A stretch of DNA of 59,953 nt, taken from positions 1 to 59,953 of the forward strand of contig JACKAX010000021.1 of NCBI GenBank assembly GCA_020634875.1. The letters are read 5' to 3'. A program made the translations under genes and the position numbers. The notes beneath the pieces were generated by a model. The model had not been told where the DNA came from, did not search any database, and worked only from the letters and a program-made list of their open reading frames with translations. Source of the stretch: Anaerolineales bacterium (GTDB taxonomy: Bacteria > Chloroflexota > Anaerolineae > Anaerolineales > JABWBV01). This document shows, piece by piece, positions 15,593-24,615 of the stretch (its first letter is position 1; every line of letters starts with the position of its first letter).

Positions 15593-18500
15593 ATGAGTTT
15601 GCCTTCTAATCACGACCCACAACGCACAAACTGGGAATGGCAGATAGATTTAGAGCGATTTCGCGCGCTATTTGATGAGAGTTCAGAAGCAATTGTCCTC
15701 TTGAATCTGGAAGGCACGATCTTATTTGCTAGCCAAAGCCTGGAGCGAATGTTAGGCTATCGGTTAAGTGAATATGTTGGACAGAGTGGCTTTGATTATG
15801 TCCATCCAGATGAACGTGAAGAAGTTTCCCAGTCATTGCGCCAATTGGTTGCACAACCCGACCGGCCAGTTTTTTTTCGCTTCCGGTTTCGCCATCAAGA
15901 AGGTTCCTGGCGTTGGTTGAAGGGGGTTGGTTCCAATCATTTGCAAGATGAAAATTATCGAGCGATTATTTTGAATTTTCGGGATATAACCGCAGAATTT
16001 GAAGCGCAGGAAAACCTCCAAGAAAGGATCGCCTTTGACAAGGCGCTGCTTCATTATTCCCAAAAACTGGAACTTGCCCAGGATTACACCGGTTTGATTA
16101 ATGCAACCCAGGAAATTGTGGCCGAAACCTTGGGATATCAAAGTGTTTGGGTGTATTTAGCACTCAATGCGGATGAGCTTACCTTGCTTACCAGTGCTGG
16201 GGAGGTTTCGCAACGGTTAGCACCGGAATTCACAATTTTAAACCCACAAGAAGATAAGTTTTTACAAGCGATTGTCGAGGCTAAAGGGATATATGTAGTA
16301 GAAGACGCACGCCTTGACCCCAATACCGATAAAGAAAAAGTAGCGTTGATGGGAAATCGCACGCTGGTTCATGTCTCTGTAAATTTGTATGAGCGCGTTT
16401 TGGGCTTTTTAGGAACGGGCACATTTGGGGATGAAGGCCCGCGTCCGCCAACCCAAGAACAATGCGAGTATCTTGTCAGGATTGCGGACCGGTTGGCGGT
16501 CGCTATTTCCCGTGTGCAGTTACAGGATGAACTGGAACAGCGTGTGCGTTTCACCATTTTGTTGAACAATATGGCGCACATTGCCCTCGAGGCGACCGAT
16601 TTACGCACCATGATCCAGCAATTGGTGGAACGTTTAGTGGATCTTTTCCGGGCGGATACCAGTTATATGACCTTTTGGGATGGGGTTCGTCGGATGCCTG
16701 TGCCCGTGGCCGCGTATGGCCCCCAACGCGATACTTACCATCTTGTCCAGCCTGAACCCGATGAAATCACGCTGACCGAAGTGGTTTTGCAAGCCGAGCA
16801 CGCAGTGGTAATTGAAGATATTGCCCGAACCCCCCAGATCAGTCCCAAGCTAGCGGCAAAATTTCCAAATCCATGCGTCATGGCTTTGCCACTCATCGCT
16901 GGGGATCAAAAAATTGGGGCGTTACTCCTCACCTACGCGAAACCACGAAAATTCCAGGTTAACCAAATTATTCAAGCTGAACAGGCGGCAGCCCAGATTG
17001 CCCTGGCAATTGCCAAAACCCAGTGGTTGAACGAAGCCCGCCAACAAGCACGGGTTTTTGAATCACTCTATAGTACAGCAAATTTGCTGACCGGTCAGGA
17101 AAATCTGACTACATTATTGAATACGATTGTTGAGCACGCTCGAACTTTACTCAATGCTTATGCGGGTGTGCTATATCTGTATCGCCCTATACCCGGAGAC
17201 CTTGAAGTGATGGTCTCTACCGATAACGCGATTTTGTTGGGGATGAAATTGAAAATGGGCGAGGGGCTGGCCGGGCGGGTAGCTCTTTCTCGCCAACCGA
17301 TTCTTTTGGATGATTATCATTCATGGGAATTCCGGTCACTACAATATGAAACTATTCCGATTCGCGCAACGGCACAGGTTCCACTGTTATATGGAGGGGA
17401 AGTTATTGGGGTCCTTGCGGTACATGAAGTGGGAGAAAGTACACACACGTTTTCAGAGGCATCCCTACAACTGCTTTCATTATTCGCCAGTCATGCTGCG
17501 GGTGCTATCTATACGGTGCGGCTTTTGGAAGAAGCGCGCAATCGGGCCAACGTTTTTTCTGCTTTGTATGAGACGGCTCAAGCCTTGAGTAAGCATAAGG
17601 ATTTGGATCCCCTCGTGGAAATCCTGGTAGAAAACGCGGTCAAAATGCTTTCTGCCTCAGGTGGGGGTCTATATTTATATGATCCATTACATGACAACCT
17701 TGATGTGCGGGTCGCGGCGGGAACTTCAATTGTCGTGGGGACACGGTTGCAGATGGGACAGGGGATGGCGGGGCGGGTTGCGGAAAGCCGCCAGCCACTC
17801 ATGGTGGACGATTATCAAAATTGGGAATTCCGTGCGCCTCAATATGAAGGCGTGCCGGTCCGGGCTGTGATAGAAGTACCTTTACTTTATCAGGAGCAAC
17901 TTATTGGGGTTTTGGTTGTGCATGAATTGGGCGACAGTCCGCGTAAGTTTACCAAAGCAGATGTAGATGTGCTCATTTTGCTAGCCGGGCAGGCAGCGGG
18001 GTTGATCTATAATGCACGTTTGCTCGAGGTTGAGCGTAAACGCCGGGTCGAAGCAGAAACTTTACGGGAAGCAACCTCGCTTCTAACGGCTTCTTTTGAC
18101 CTCGAACAAATTCTTAACACGCTTCTTGCCTATTTGCAACGTGTAGTTCCTTATGACAGTGCTTGCGTATTCTTGCGAGATGGGACAGAAATTAAAGCAA
18201 TGGCGACAGTGGGGCATCCCCATGCCGAGCAACTTCTCGGACAGCGGTTTTCCTTGCTTGAAGACCAACTGACACAGGAAATTGCCCAGTCCAGGCAAGC
18301 CTTGTGCCTAAAAGACGCCCTTCATGATCCTCGTTTTCACCAATGGGGGGAGACTAGTTACACGCGGGGTTGGATAGGTGTTCCGCTTTGGTCTCGTGGG
18401 GAGATGATCGGGGTACTGACCGTAGATAGCCGACAGGTAGGAGCCTTTACGATTGAGGAAACCAAACTTGCGGAGGCATTTGCCAATCAAGCCGCTATTG

Positions 18501-21500
18501 CCTTAGATAATACACATCTTCTGGAAGCAGAACGCCGCCGCCGCACGGAGGCCGAGACCCTTCAACAGGTGGCGATCGCGATTACAGGGACTCTTGAGCT
18601 TGAAGGTGTACTCGAATTAATCCTATCTCAATTGCAAGAAGTTTTGCCTTACGATAGTGCCCATATTTCGATGGTTGAAAATGATCATTTACGCGTTGTG
18701 GCGAGCCGCGGCTTTCGTTTTCGCTCTTTGTCCGGGATTTTGCTGAAAATAGAACAACTTCCCCATATTCAGGAAGTTATTACCCAACGCCACCCAGTAT
18801 TAATCTCAGATACTTATCTTGATAAGCGTTGGGTAATTTTTGAGGAGGTCGAACATATTCGGTGTTGGATGGGGGTCCCCTTAGTAGTGAAAAATCAGGT
18901 GATTGGGATATTAAACTTGGATAAAACTACGCCCAATTTCTATCATGTGAGCCAAACTTCCCTTGCAATGACCTTTGTCAATCAGGCCGCGATCGCCATT
19001 GACAACGCGCGGTTACTTGAAGCAGAGCGCCGTCGCCGAACCGAGGCCGAAACTTTGCGGGAAGCGGCCTCCACGTTGGGGACCTCTCTCGATCTCGATC
19101 AAGTATTAGAAAATCTATTGGCCTCCCTCCAGCGGGTGGTGCCTTATGATAGCGCAACCGTATTTTTGCGGGAGGGAGAATTTGTACGTGCCGTGGCTGC
19201 CGCTGGCCTGCCAGAGCCAGAACTGGTTATTAATCAACGCTTTTCTCTCGAAAAAAATCTACTTCAACCGGTTATTTATGAAACCGGACAACCCTTGATT
19301 TTGGAGGATGCCCAAACTACCCCTGGCTTTTTGAAGTGGGGGCACACTTTCTATATTCGTGGGTGGATGGGTATTCCTCTTTGGGTGCGTGGCAAGATCA
19401 TCGGCGTACTAACGATTGATCATCGCGAGCCGGGTGCTTATACCTGGGTTGAGGCGAATCTAGCCCAAAGTTTTGCGAACCAGGCCGCGGCGGCTATTGA
19501 AAATGCGCGCCTCTACACAGAAACTCTCCAACGTCAATCTGAACTGGCTTCTTTATTAAGCATTTCGCAAACGGTTTCCTCCTCGTTGGAATTGCGCCAG
19601 GTTTTGGATCAGGTTGCACTTTCTATGGCACATTTGCTTCAGGTAGCCTGGTCTGCGATTTCTATCTATAACCCGCAAACTCATACTTTACAGGCTGAAG
19701 TCGAATATACCACGCCTGGACAGTTCCAATCCGAAGGTGCTGGGAAGATATATTCCCTTTACGATTATCCTTTAACTGTCCAGATTTTGGCTCAAAATGA
19801 GCCATTGATCATTCGTGCTAACGATCCCAATGTAGATGAGGCCGAACGCAAAGTCCTCGAAGAATTGGATGTCACCTGTGCATTACTCCTCCCTCTGGTT
19901 GCCGCCGGGCGGACGGTAGGCCTTGCTGAACTATATACTGATGATGAAGCACGCACGTTTTCCCCAGAAGAAGTGCGGTTAGCTCAAGCCCTTGCCGATC
20001 AAGCCGCCCTTGCTATTGCGAATGCTCAGCTTTTCGTCGAAACGCGTCAGCGTCTCTCCGAATTGGAAGCAGTAAACCGAATTTCGAAAGTATTTCGTAC
20101 TACCTCAGGGCTAGACGAGATGCTAGATACTCTGGTAGATGAAACCATCTCAATCCTCGGAATCGATGCAGGGGCTATTTGGCTCTACAACGCCCTCACC
20201 CAACTCCTTCATCTCAAAGCTCCTCGCGGCTGGTTTAAGGCGATTAAAGTGACTGAACTCACCCCCGACGCGGGAATTGCTGGGCTAGTATTTCGCACTG
20301 GCGAAATGTACATCTCTAAAGATTTTTCGTCAGACCCCAACAAACGAGCGGAAGTACGTGTTCTGAGTCCACCTGGATGGGGAGGACTTTGTGCCCCTTT
20401 GCGAGTTGGAAAAGATGTCATTGGAGTCTTTTTCCTCTCGGCTCAAGCACCGCGCACCTTTACCGAACAAGAAATCCATCTCCTGGAAACTATCTCCGAG
20501 ATTACCGGAGGGGCCATTCATCGCACCCAATTGAATGGGATGATCCAACATCAATTACACCGTCTGTTAGCCTTGCGGGCAATTGACAGCGCCATCAATG
20601 CCAGTCTGGATTTGCGCCTTATCTTGGATTTACTCCTGGAACACGTTCTCTCAGAATTGGAAGTAGACGCCGCGTGTGTTCTTCTTGCCGAACCCAATAC
20701 CTACCGTTTGCAATATGCGGCAGGGCAGGGTTTTTATACAACAGCCTTCCAAAACGTTATTCTTCCCTTTGGAGAAGGTTTGGCTGGGCAGGTCGCCGCC
20801 GAACGGACCTCCATTACGATTCAAAATCTATCCTCGCAGGATCTTTATGTGCGTTCAAAGATAGCGCAACAGGAAGGGTTTATCTTTTATTCAGGTGTCC
20901 CGCTGATTGCTAAGGGCCAGGTAAAAGGGGTTTTGGAAGTTTTTCACCGCACGTTCTTTTTCGCCCCCCCAGATTGGCTCGACTTTCTAGATGCATTAGC
21001 CGCCCAGGCCGCTATTGCCATTGACAGCGCACAACTATTATCCGACCTTCAACGCTCAAACTTTGAAATTACTCAAGCCTACGATAAAACCCTTGAGGGC
21101 TGGGTACGGATGCTTGATCTGCGTGACAAAGAGACTGAAGGGCACACCCAACGTGTGACGGAAAAGACCCTTGCCCTGGCTCGCGCGTTGAACCTCCCCG
21201 AAAAAGACCTGCTTCATATTCGCCGCGGTGCCCTCCTCCACGACATTGGCAAAATGGCGATCTCTGACCGTATCTTGCACAAGCCTGGCCCCCTCACATC
21301 CGAGGAGTGGGAAGTGATGCGCCAGCATCCCAAAATTGCCTTTGATATGCTTTCTCCTGTGCCCTTTTTGCGCCCTGCGCTTGACATCCCTTACTGCCAC
21401 CACGAAAAATGGGATGGCACAGGCTATCCCCGCCGGTTACGTGGCCCGATGATTCCCCTCGCCGCGCGCATCTTTAGTATCGTAGATGTTTGGGATGCCC

Positions 21501-21631
21501 TCTCACACAACCGTTCCTACCGCGCCGCCTGGCCGCAAGACAAAGTGCAGGCCTATCTTCAAGAACAAAGCGGCAAGCAATTCGACCCCGAAATTGTAAA
21601 AGTTTTCCTGGATTTACACCTAGATGTCTGA
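15593..21631 (+). CDS. Giant cytoplasmic sensor: PAS, ten GAF domains, HD-GYP phosphodiesterase
   Basis: About 2012 residues (ATG 15593; a GTG at 15587 is the alternative). One PAS domain (about 20-140; LLNLEGTILFASQSLERMLGY), then ten GAF-like units of about 165-175 residues separated by helical linkers such as EAERRRRTEAETLREA, then a C-terminal HD-GYP domain with EGHTQRVTEKT, LLHDIGKMAISD, CHHEKWDGTGYP and VDVWDALSHNRSY. HD-GYP domains hydrolyse cyclic di-GMP; all metal ligands and the GYP motif are visible. No transmembrane segment, so it should sense cytosolic ligands or redox state. GAF 5, 6 and 7 are most alike, showing internal duplication. Stop overlaps the next start by 8 bases. Confidence 0.92.
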   Translation: MSLPSNHDPQRTNWEWQIDLERFRALFDESSEAIVLLNLEGTILFASQSLERMLGYRLSEYVGQSGFDYVHPDEREEVSQSLRQLVAQPDRPVFFRFRFRHQEGSWRWLKGVGSNHLQDENYRAIILNFRDITAEFEAQENLQERIAFDKALLHYSQKLELAQDYTGLINATQEIVAETLGYQSVWVYLALNADELTLLTSAGEVSQRLAPEFTILNPQEDKFLQAIVEAKGIYVVEDARLDPNTDKEKVALMGNRTLVHVSVNLYERVLGFLGTGTFGDEGPRPPTQEQCEYLVRIADRLAVAISRVQLQDELEQRVRFTILLNNMAHIALEATDLRTMIQQLVERLVDLFRADTSYMTFWDGVRRMPVPVAAYGPQRDTYHLVQPEPDEITLTEVVLQAEHAVVIEDIARTPQISPKLAAKFPNPCVMALPLIAGDQKIGALLLTYAKPRKFQVNQIIQAEQAAAQIALAIAKTQWLNEARQQARVFESLYSTANLLTGQENLTTLLNTIVEHARTLLNAYAGVLYLYRPIPGDLEVMVSTDNAILLGMKLKMGEGLAGRVALSRQPILLDDYHSWEFRSLQYETIPIRATAQVPLLYGGEVIGVLAVHEVGESTHTFSEASLQLLSLFASHAAGAIYTVRLLEEARNRANVFSALYETAQALSKHKDLDPLVEILVENAVKMLSASGGGLYLYDPLHDNLDVRVAAGTSIVVGTRLQMGQGMAGRVAESRQPLMVDDYQNWEFRAPQYEGVPVRAVIEVPLLYQEQLIGVLVVHELGDSPRKFTKADVDVLILLAGQAAGLIYNARLLEVERKRRVEAETLREATSLLTASFDLEQILNTLLAYLQRVVPYDSACVFLRDGTEIKAMATVGHPHAEQLLGQRFSLLEDQLTQEIAQSRQALCLKDALHDPRFHQWGETSYTRGWIGVPLWSRGEMIGVLTVDSRQVGAFTIEETKLAEAFANQAAIALDNTHLLEAERRRRTEAETLQQVAIAITGTLELEGVLELILSQLQEVLPYDSAHISMVENDHLRVVASRGFRFRSLSGILLKIEQLPHIQEVITQRHPVLISDTYLDKRWVIFEEVEHIRCWMGVPLVVKNQVIGILNLDKTTPNFYHVSQTSLAMTFVNQAAIAIDNARLLEAERRRRTEAETLREAASTLGTSLDLDQVLENLLASLQRVVPYDSATVFLREGEFVRAVAAAGLPEPELVINQRFSLEKNLLQPVIYETGQPLILEDAQTTPGFLKWGHTFYIRGWMGIPLWVRGKIIGVLTIDHREPGAYTWVEANLAQSFANQAAAAIENARLYTETLQRQSELASLLSISQTVSSSLELRQVLDQVALSMAHLLQVAWSAISIYNPQTHTLQAEVEYTTPGQFQSEGAGKIYSLYDYPLTVQILAQNEPLIIRANDPNVDEAERKVLEELDVTCALLLPLVAAGRTVGLAELYTDDEARTFSPEEVRLAQALADQAALAIANAQLFVETRQRLSELEAVNRISKVFRTTSGLDEMLDTLVDETISILGIDAGAIWLYNALTQLLHLKAPRGWFKAIKVTELTPDAGIAGLVFRTGEMYISKDFSSDPNKRAEVRVLSPPGWGGLCAPLRVGKDVIGVFFLSAQAPRTFTEQEIHLLETISEITGGAIHRTQLNGMIQHQLHRLLALRAIDSAINASLDLRLILDLLLEHVLSELEVDAACVLLAEPNTYRLQYAAGQGFYTTAFQNVILPFGEGLAGQVAAERTSITIQNLSSQDLYVRSKIAQQEGFIFYSGVPLIAKGQVKGVLEVFHRTFFFAPPDWLDFLDALAAQAAIAIDSAQLLSDLQRSNFEITQAYDKTLEGWVRMLDLRDKETEGHTQRVTEKTLALARALNLPEKDLLHIRRGALLHDIGKMAISDRILHKPGPLTSEEWEVMRQHPKIAFDMLSPVPFLRPALDIPYCHHEKWDGTGYPRRLRGPMIPLAARIFSIVDVWDALSHNRSYRAAWPQDKVQAYLQEQSGKQFDPEIVKVFLDLHLDV

Positions 21632-22085
21632 CCTTTTCACGCTCCGCCCGGCTACCGCCACCGATGCCCCCACCATCCAGGCCCTCATCCGGCAAGCGGG
21701 CATCAACCCCACCGGGCTAAAATGGGCGCGCTTCGTGCTTGCCATCCGCGCGGACGGCGAAATCGTCGGTTGCGGCCAGATCAAACCTCACCTCGATGGC
21801 TCGCACGAACTCGCCTCCCTGGCCGTCGTCCCCGCGTGGCAGGGTCACGGCATCGCCCGCATGCTCATCGCACACCTCCTCACCACCCACGTCGGGGAAC
21901 TTTATTTGATGTGCCGCGCTTCACTTGGCCCGTTCTACGAAAAGTTCGGTTTTCAAAAACTTGCCGACAGCCACATGCCCCCCTACTTCCGTCGCATCAA
22001 AACCCTCACCAAACTCGCCGAATTTGTCATGCAAGAAGGGGAATTATTATGGGTCATGCACCGCCCCTCGACAAATAACACATAG
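21624..22085 (+). CDS. GNAT-family N-acetyltransferase
   Basis: 153 residues. Core GNAT motif A is clear: LAVVPAWQGHGIARMLIAHL (the V-x-x-x-x-x-G-x-G/A acetyl-CoA loop). It is followed by a short strand and the motif B-like segment LGPFYEKFGFQKL. The ATG overlaps the end of the HD-GYP sensor by 8 bases, which implies co-translation. Start MSDLFTLRPATATDAPTIQ fits the usual first strand and helix. Acceptor substrate cannot be told. A pair of long inverted repeats follows the stop. Confidence 0.88.
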   Translation: MSDLFTLRPATATDAPTIQALIRQAGINPTGLKWARFVLAIRADGEIVGCGQIKPHLDGSHELASLAVVPAWQGHGIARMLIAHLLTTHVGELYLMCRASLGPFYEKFGFQKLADSHMPPYFRRIKTLTKLAEFVMQEGELLWVMHRPSTNNT

Positions 22086-22089
22086 CCTT

Positions 22090-22186
22090 CAAATTTCGGA
22101 AGTCTCCAGGCGATTTCCCTTCCCTTGTGCCTTCCATTCTCCAACGCTCTCCCATCCCAACCTTCCCCAAAGACTTCCGAAATTTG
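22090..22186. repeat. Inverted repeat pair (16-base perfect arms) between GNAT and Nudix genes
   Basis: CAAATTTCGGAAGTCT at 22090-22105 and its exact complement at 22171-22186, with 65 bases between. Looks like a member of a dispersed palindromic element; it may also act on the transcript between the two genes. Confidence 0.7.
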
Positions 22187-22207
22187 GTACACAAGTAACA
22201 AATAACC

Positions 22208-22672
22208 ATGTCCTTTCTCCTTCTTCTCTGGGGCCGCCTCCCCCTGCCCAAGTGGTTGCGCTGGGCCATTGTCTCGCTGTTTGTCCCCAAATATGCCGTG
22301 GGCATCGCGGGCGTCATCTTCAACGCCCAACATGAAATCCTCCTCTTTCACCACACCTACCGCGGCAAACGCTACCCCTGGGGCCTCCCCGGCGGATGGC
22401 TCGACCCGCGCGAAGACCCCGCCGTGTGCATCGTCCGGGAAATCCGCGAAGAAACCGGTCTGGAAGTGCGCGTCCTCCGCCCCCTCATGATCGAAAACGC
22501 CCTCCAGGTACGCCACTTAACCGCGATTTATCTCTGTGAATTTGTCAGCGGCGAATTTCATCCCTCCGTCGAAGTGGACGCCATGCAATACTTCCCCAAA
22601 AACCGCCTGCCCGCCATGTTAGATACCCAAAAAGCCCTGCTCGAAAAATTATTTGATCTAAAAAGTACATAG
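22208..22672 (+). CDS. Nudix hydrolase
   Basis: 154 residues. A complete Nudix box is visible: G-x5-E-x7-REIREETGL with the start at GGWLDPREDPAV, so the magnesium-binding glutamates are all present. The N-terminus (about residues 1-30) is hydrophobic and basic (LLLLWGRLPLPKWLRWAIVS), which suggests membrane association and is less usual for the family. Just before the box, YPWGLPGG gives the typical PGG. It hydrolyses a nucleoside diphosphate linked to something unknown. The start at 22208 has no strong ribosome binding site. Separated from the GNAT gene by the inverted repeat. Confidence 0.88.
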   Translation: MSFLLLLWGRLPLPKWLRWAIVSLFVPKYAVGIAGVIFNAQHEILLFHHTYRGKRYPWGLPGGWLDPREDPAVCIVREIREETGLEVRVLRPLMIENALQVRHLTAIYLCEFVSGEFHPSVEVDAMQYFPKNRLPAMLDTQKALLEKLFDLKST

Positions 22673-22703
22673 CCCACGTTTTGAACACCTCCCTCGTTAC
22701 GCA

Positions 22704-22772
22704 GCATCCTGAGCGGAACGATAAATTATCCGAGTCTTCGCCTGACCATAACCCAGCGCAGTCGAAGGATGC
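22704..22772. repeat. Small palindromic element (CATCCTGAGCG ... AGTCGAAGGATG type)
   Basis: Ends GCATCCTGAGCG and GCAGTCGAAGGATGC are partial inverted repeats. A related CCCTGAGCG...AAGTCGAAGGG copy lies inside pheT at 50091-50121. No transposase. Confidence 0.6.
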
Positions 22773-22800
22773 GGGTTAGATTGAGAAGACACCTTTTTCT

Positions 22801-24597
22801 TTATTCCCCAAATTCCACCCTTCTCCACCCCCGGACAGAATTCACCACCCAAACCGCCTCCGCCCCCATAACCTGCTCCCGCGGGATCACCCGCTCCGTC
22901 ACCGTGCCCTGCGCCAACAACTCCCCTCGTAACGTTCCCCCCAACAACCCACACGTCACCGGTGGCGTGAACCAAGCCCCCTCCAACCGCACCACCACGT
23001 TCGACGCGGTAAACTCCGTCACCTCCCCCCGCTCATTCCACAACAACACCTCCTCATACCCTGGACAAGCCGCCCGCGCGGCCTCGTACACCGCGCGGTG
23101 CGTCGTTTTGTGATACAGGAACACATCCGCTGATGAAACGGGCGTCGCGGCGAGTGTTACGCGTAAGCCAGCGCCCTGTGTGGCAAGCGGGGGAGATGGG
23201 GGGGAAAGGAAAAAAGGCGCAAGGGGCAAGGGCTGATGTTCGAGGGTCACTTCCCCCGCGCGGGTCAGGAGGAGGCGGGTTTTGTGTGGGCTAGGATGCG
23301 TCGGGGGGTGGTCCACCAATTGGGCGCGGACTTTTTCTTCATCAAACGGAAAATCAAAAAATTCAGCCGACTCCCGCATCCGCGCGAGGTGGCGTTCGAG
23401 CAGAAAATACCCCTCCTCCGGGGTCCAGCACAGACTTTCGAGCAGGTCAAACGCGGGGCGGCGTGTCTTCAGCACCTGTGCCTTCACCTCACATTCCGCG
23501 TACTCCTCCGCCGCCTCCGAATCCCACACAATCCCGCTCCCCACGCCATATTCCGCCTGCCCGGTGTGCGTGTCCACAACCACGGTGCGAATGGCAACGT
23601 TGAATTGCGCCCGACGATTTGGGGCTATGAAACCAATCGTCCCCGTGTACACCCCGCGTGGCTCCGGCTCCAACGCCCGAATAATCTCCATCGTCCGAAT
23701 CTTCGGCGCGCCGGTGATGGACGCACATGGAAACAGCGCCGTTAAAATTTCCGGTAGACTCGCCCGCGTTTCACATGCTACGGTTGAAGTCATTTGCAGC
23801 ACGGTGGGGTAGCGTTCGATTTCAAACAGCCGGGGCACGTGGACGCTTCCGGTCGTGGCGATCCGTCCCATGTCGTTGCGGATCATGTCCACGATCATGA
23901 GATTTTCGGCGCGGTTTTTTTCGGAATGGGCGAGCCATGCGGCGTTGGCCTGGTCTTCGGCGAGGGTGTGCCCGCGCGGGGCGGTGCCTTTCATTGGTTT
24001 CGAGCGGAGGGTGTTCCTGTCTAGGGTGAAGAACAGTTCCGGGGAGGTTGAGCAGATCACAAAACGTCCGGTTTCGAGGTACGCGGCGTATGGAGGCGGG
24101 GTGGGCTGGATGAGGTGTTGGAAGAGGGGGAGTAGGGGCGTAGGGGGGAGAGGGGCGCGGAGGCGGAGGGTGTAATTGACCTGGTACGTGTCTCCGGCGG
24201 CGATGTGTTCTTTAATGTGGGCGAGGGAGGTGGCGTAGTGCGAGGGGGAAGTAGGAAAAAGGAAGGGGGAATTGGGAAGTAGGAATTGGGGATCAGGAAT
24301 TGGGACCTCCTTCTTCCTACTTCTTTCTTCCTGCTTCCCTCTTTCTTCATACAGCCCAAACCACAACAACGGCAGCCCCTCCACTGGCGGGTGCGTGACC
24401 ATTGCCGGGTCAAAGGCGGGAGCGGCCTCGTAGGCGAGGAAACCTGCGGCCCACAGACCATGGTTGACGGCTTGTTCGATTTCGTGTAGGGCGGGGAGGA
24501 TGTCCGCGAGGGTGTGAACCTCAAGAACCCGGATTGGATGTTGGAAGGTGCGCCACGTTTGGGCGGCGTCGTCGTGGAAGATGAGGGTGGAGGACAT
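22801..24597 (-). CDS. pabB: Aminodeoxychorismate synthase component I fused to 4-amino-4-deoxychorismate lyase
   Basis: 598 residues from the ATG at 24597. The N-terminal two thirds is the chorismate-binding enzyme PabB: AGDTYQVNYTLRL, SPELFF, PMKGTAPRG (the Lys before GT marks aminodeoxychorismate rather than anthranilate synthase), ENLMIVDMIRNDMGR, FPCASITGAPKIRTMEII and YGVGSGIVWDS. The C-terminal third is a class IV aminotransferase-fold lyase (PabC) with LLESLCW, the PLP lysine in YHKTTHRAVYE and the TEFTASNVVV strand. Together they make p-aminobenzoate for folate. No glutamine amidotransferase PabA is nearby. Two low-complexity insertions are seen: a Glu/Arg/Pro-rich one near 24245-24350 built on a palindromic repeat, and a Pro-rich one near 23190. 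Confidence 0.92.
   Translation of the reverse strand: MSSTLIFHDDAAQTWRTFQHPIRVLEVHTLADILPALHEIEQAVNHGLWAAGFLAYEAAPAFDPAMVTHPPVEGLPLLWFGLYEERGKQEERSRKKEVPIPDPQFLLPNSPFLFPTSPSHYATSLAHIKEHIAAGDTYQVNYTLRLRAPLPPTPLLPLFQHLIQPTPPPYAAYLETGRFVICSTSPELFFTLDRNTLRSKPMKGTAPRGHTLAEDQANAAWLAHSEKNRAENLMIVDMIRNDMGRIATTGSVHVPRLFEIERYPTVLQMTSTVACETRASLPEILTALFPCASITGAPKIRTMEIIRALEPEPRGVYTGTIGFIAPNRRAQFNVAIRTVVVDTHTGQAEYGVGSGIVWDSEAAEEYAECEVKAQVLKTRRPAFDLLESLCWTPEEGYFLLERHLARMRESAEFFDFPFDEEKVRAQLVDHPPTHPSPHKTRLLLTRAGEVTLEHQPLPLAPFFLSPPSPPLATQGAGLRVTLAATPVSSADVFLYHKTTHRAVYEAARAACPGYEEVLLWNERGEVTEFTASNVVVRLEGAWFTPPVTCGLLGGTLRGELLAQGTVTERVIPREQVMGAEAVWVVNSVRGWRRVEFGE
24245..24350. repeat. Palindromic low-complexity insertion inside pabBC
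   Basis: GAAGTAGGAA (24276-24285) and TTCCTACTTC (24314-24323) are exact inverted repeats within a longer imperfect palindrome of GGAAGTAGGAA/TTCCTGCTTCC type. It is read in frame as a charged and Pro-rich loop ahead of the conserved PabB core. Confidence 0.7.
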
Positions 24598-24615
24598 GGG
24601 CAATTATCCTACCAT

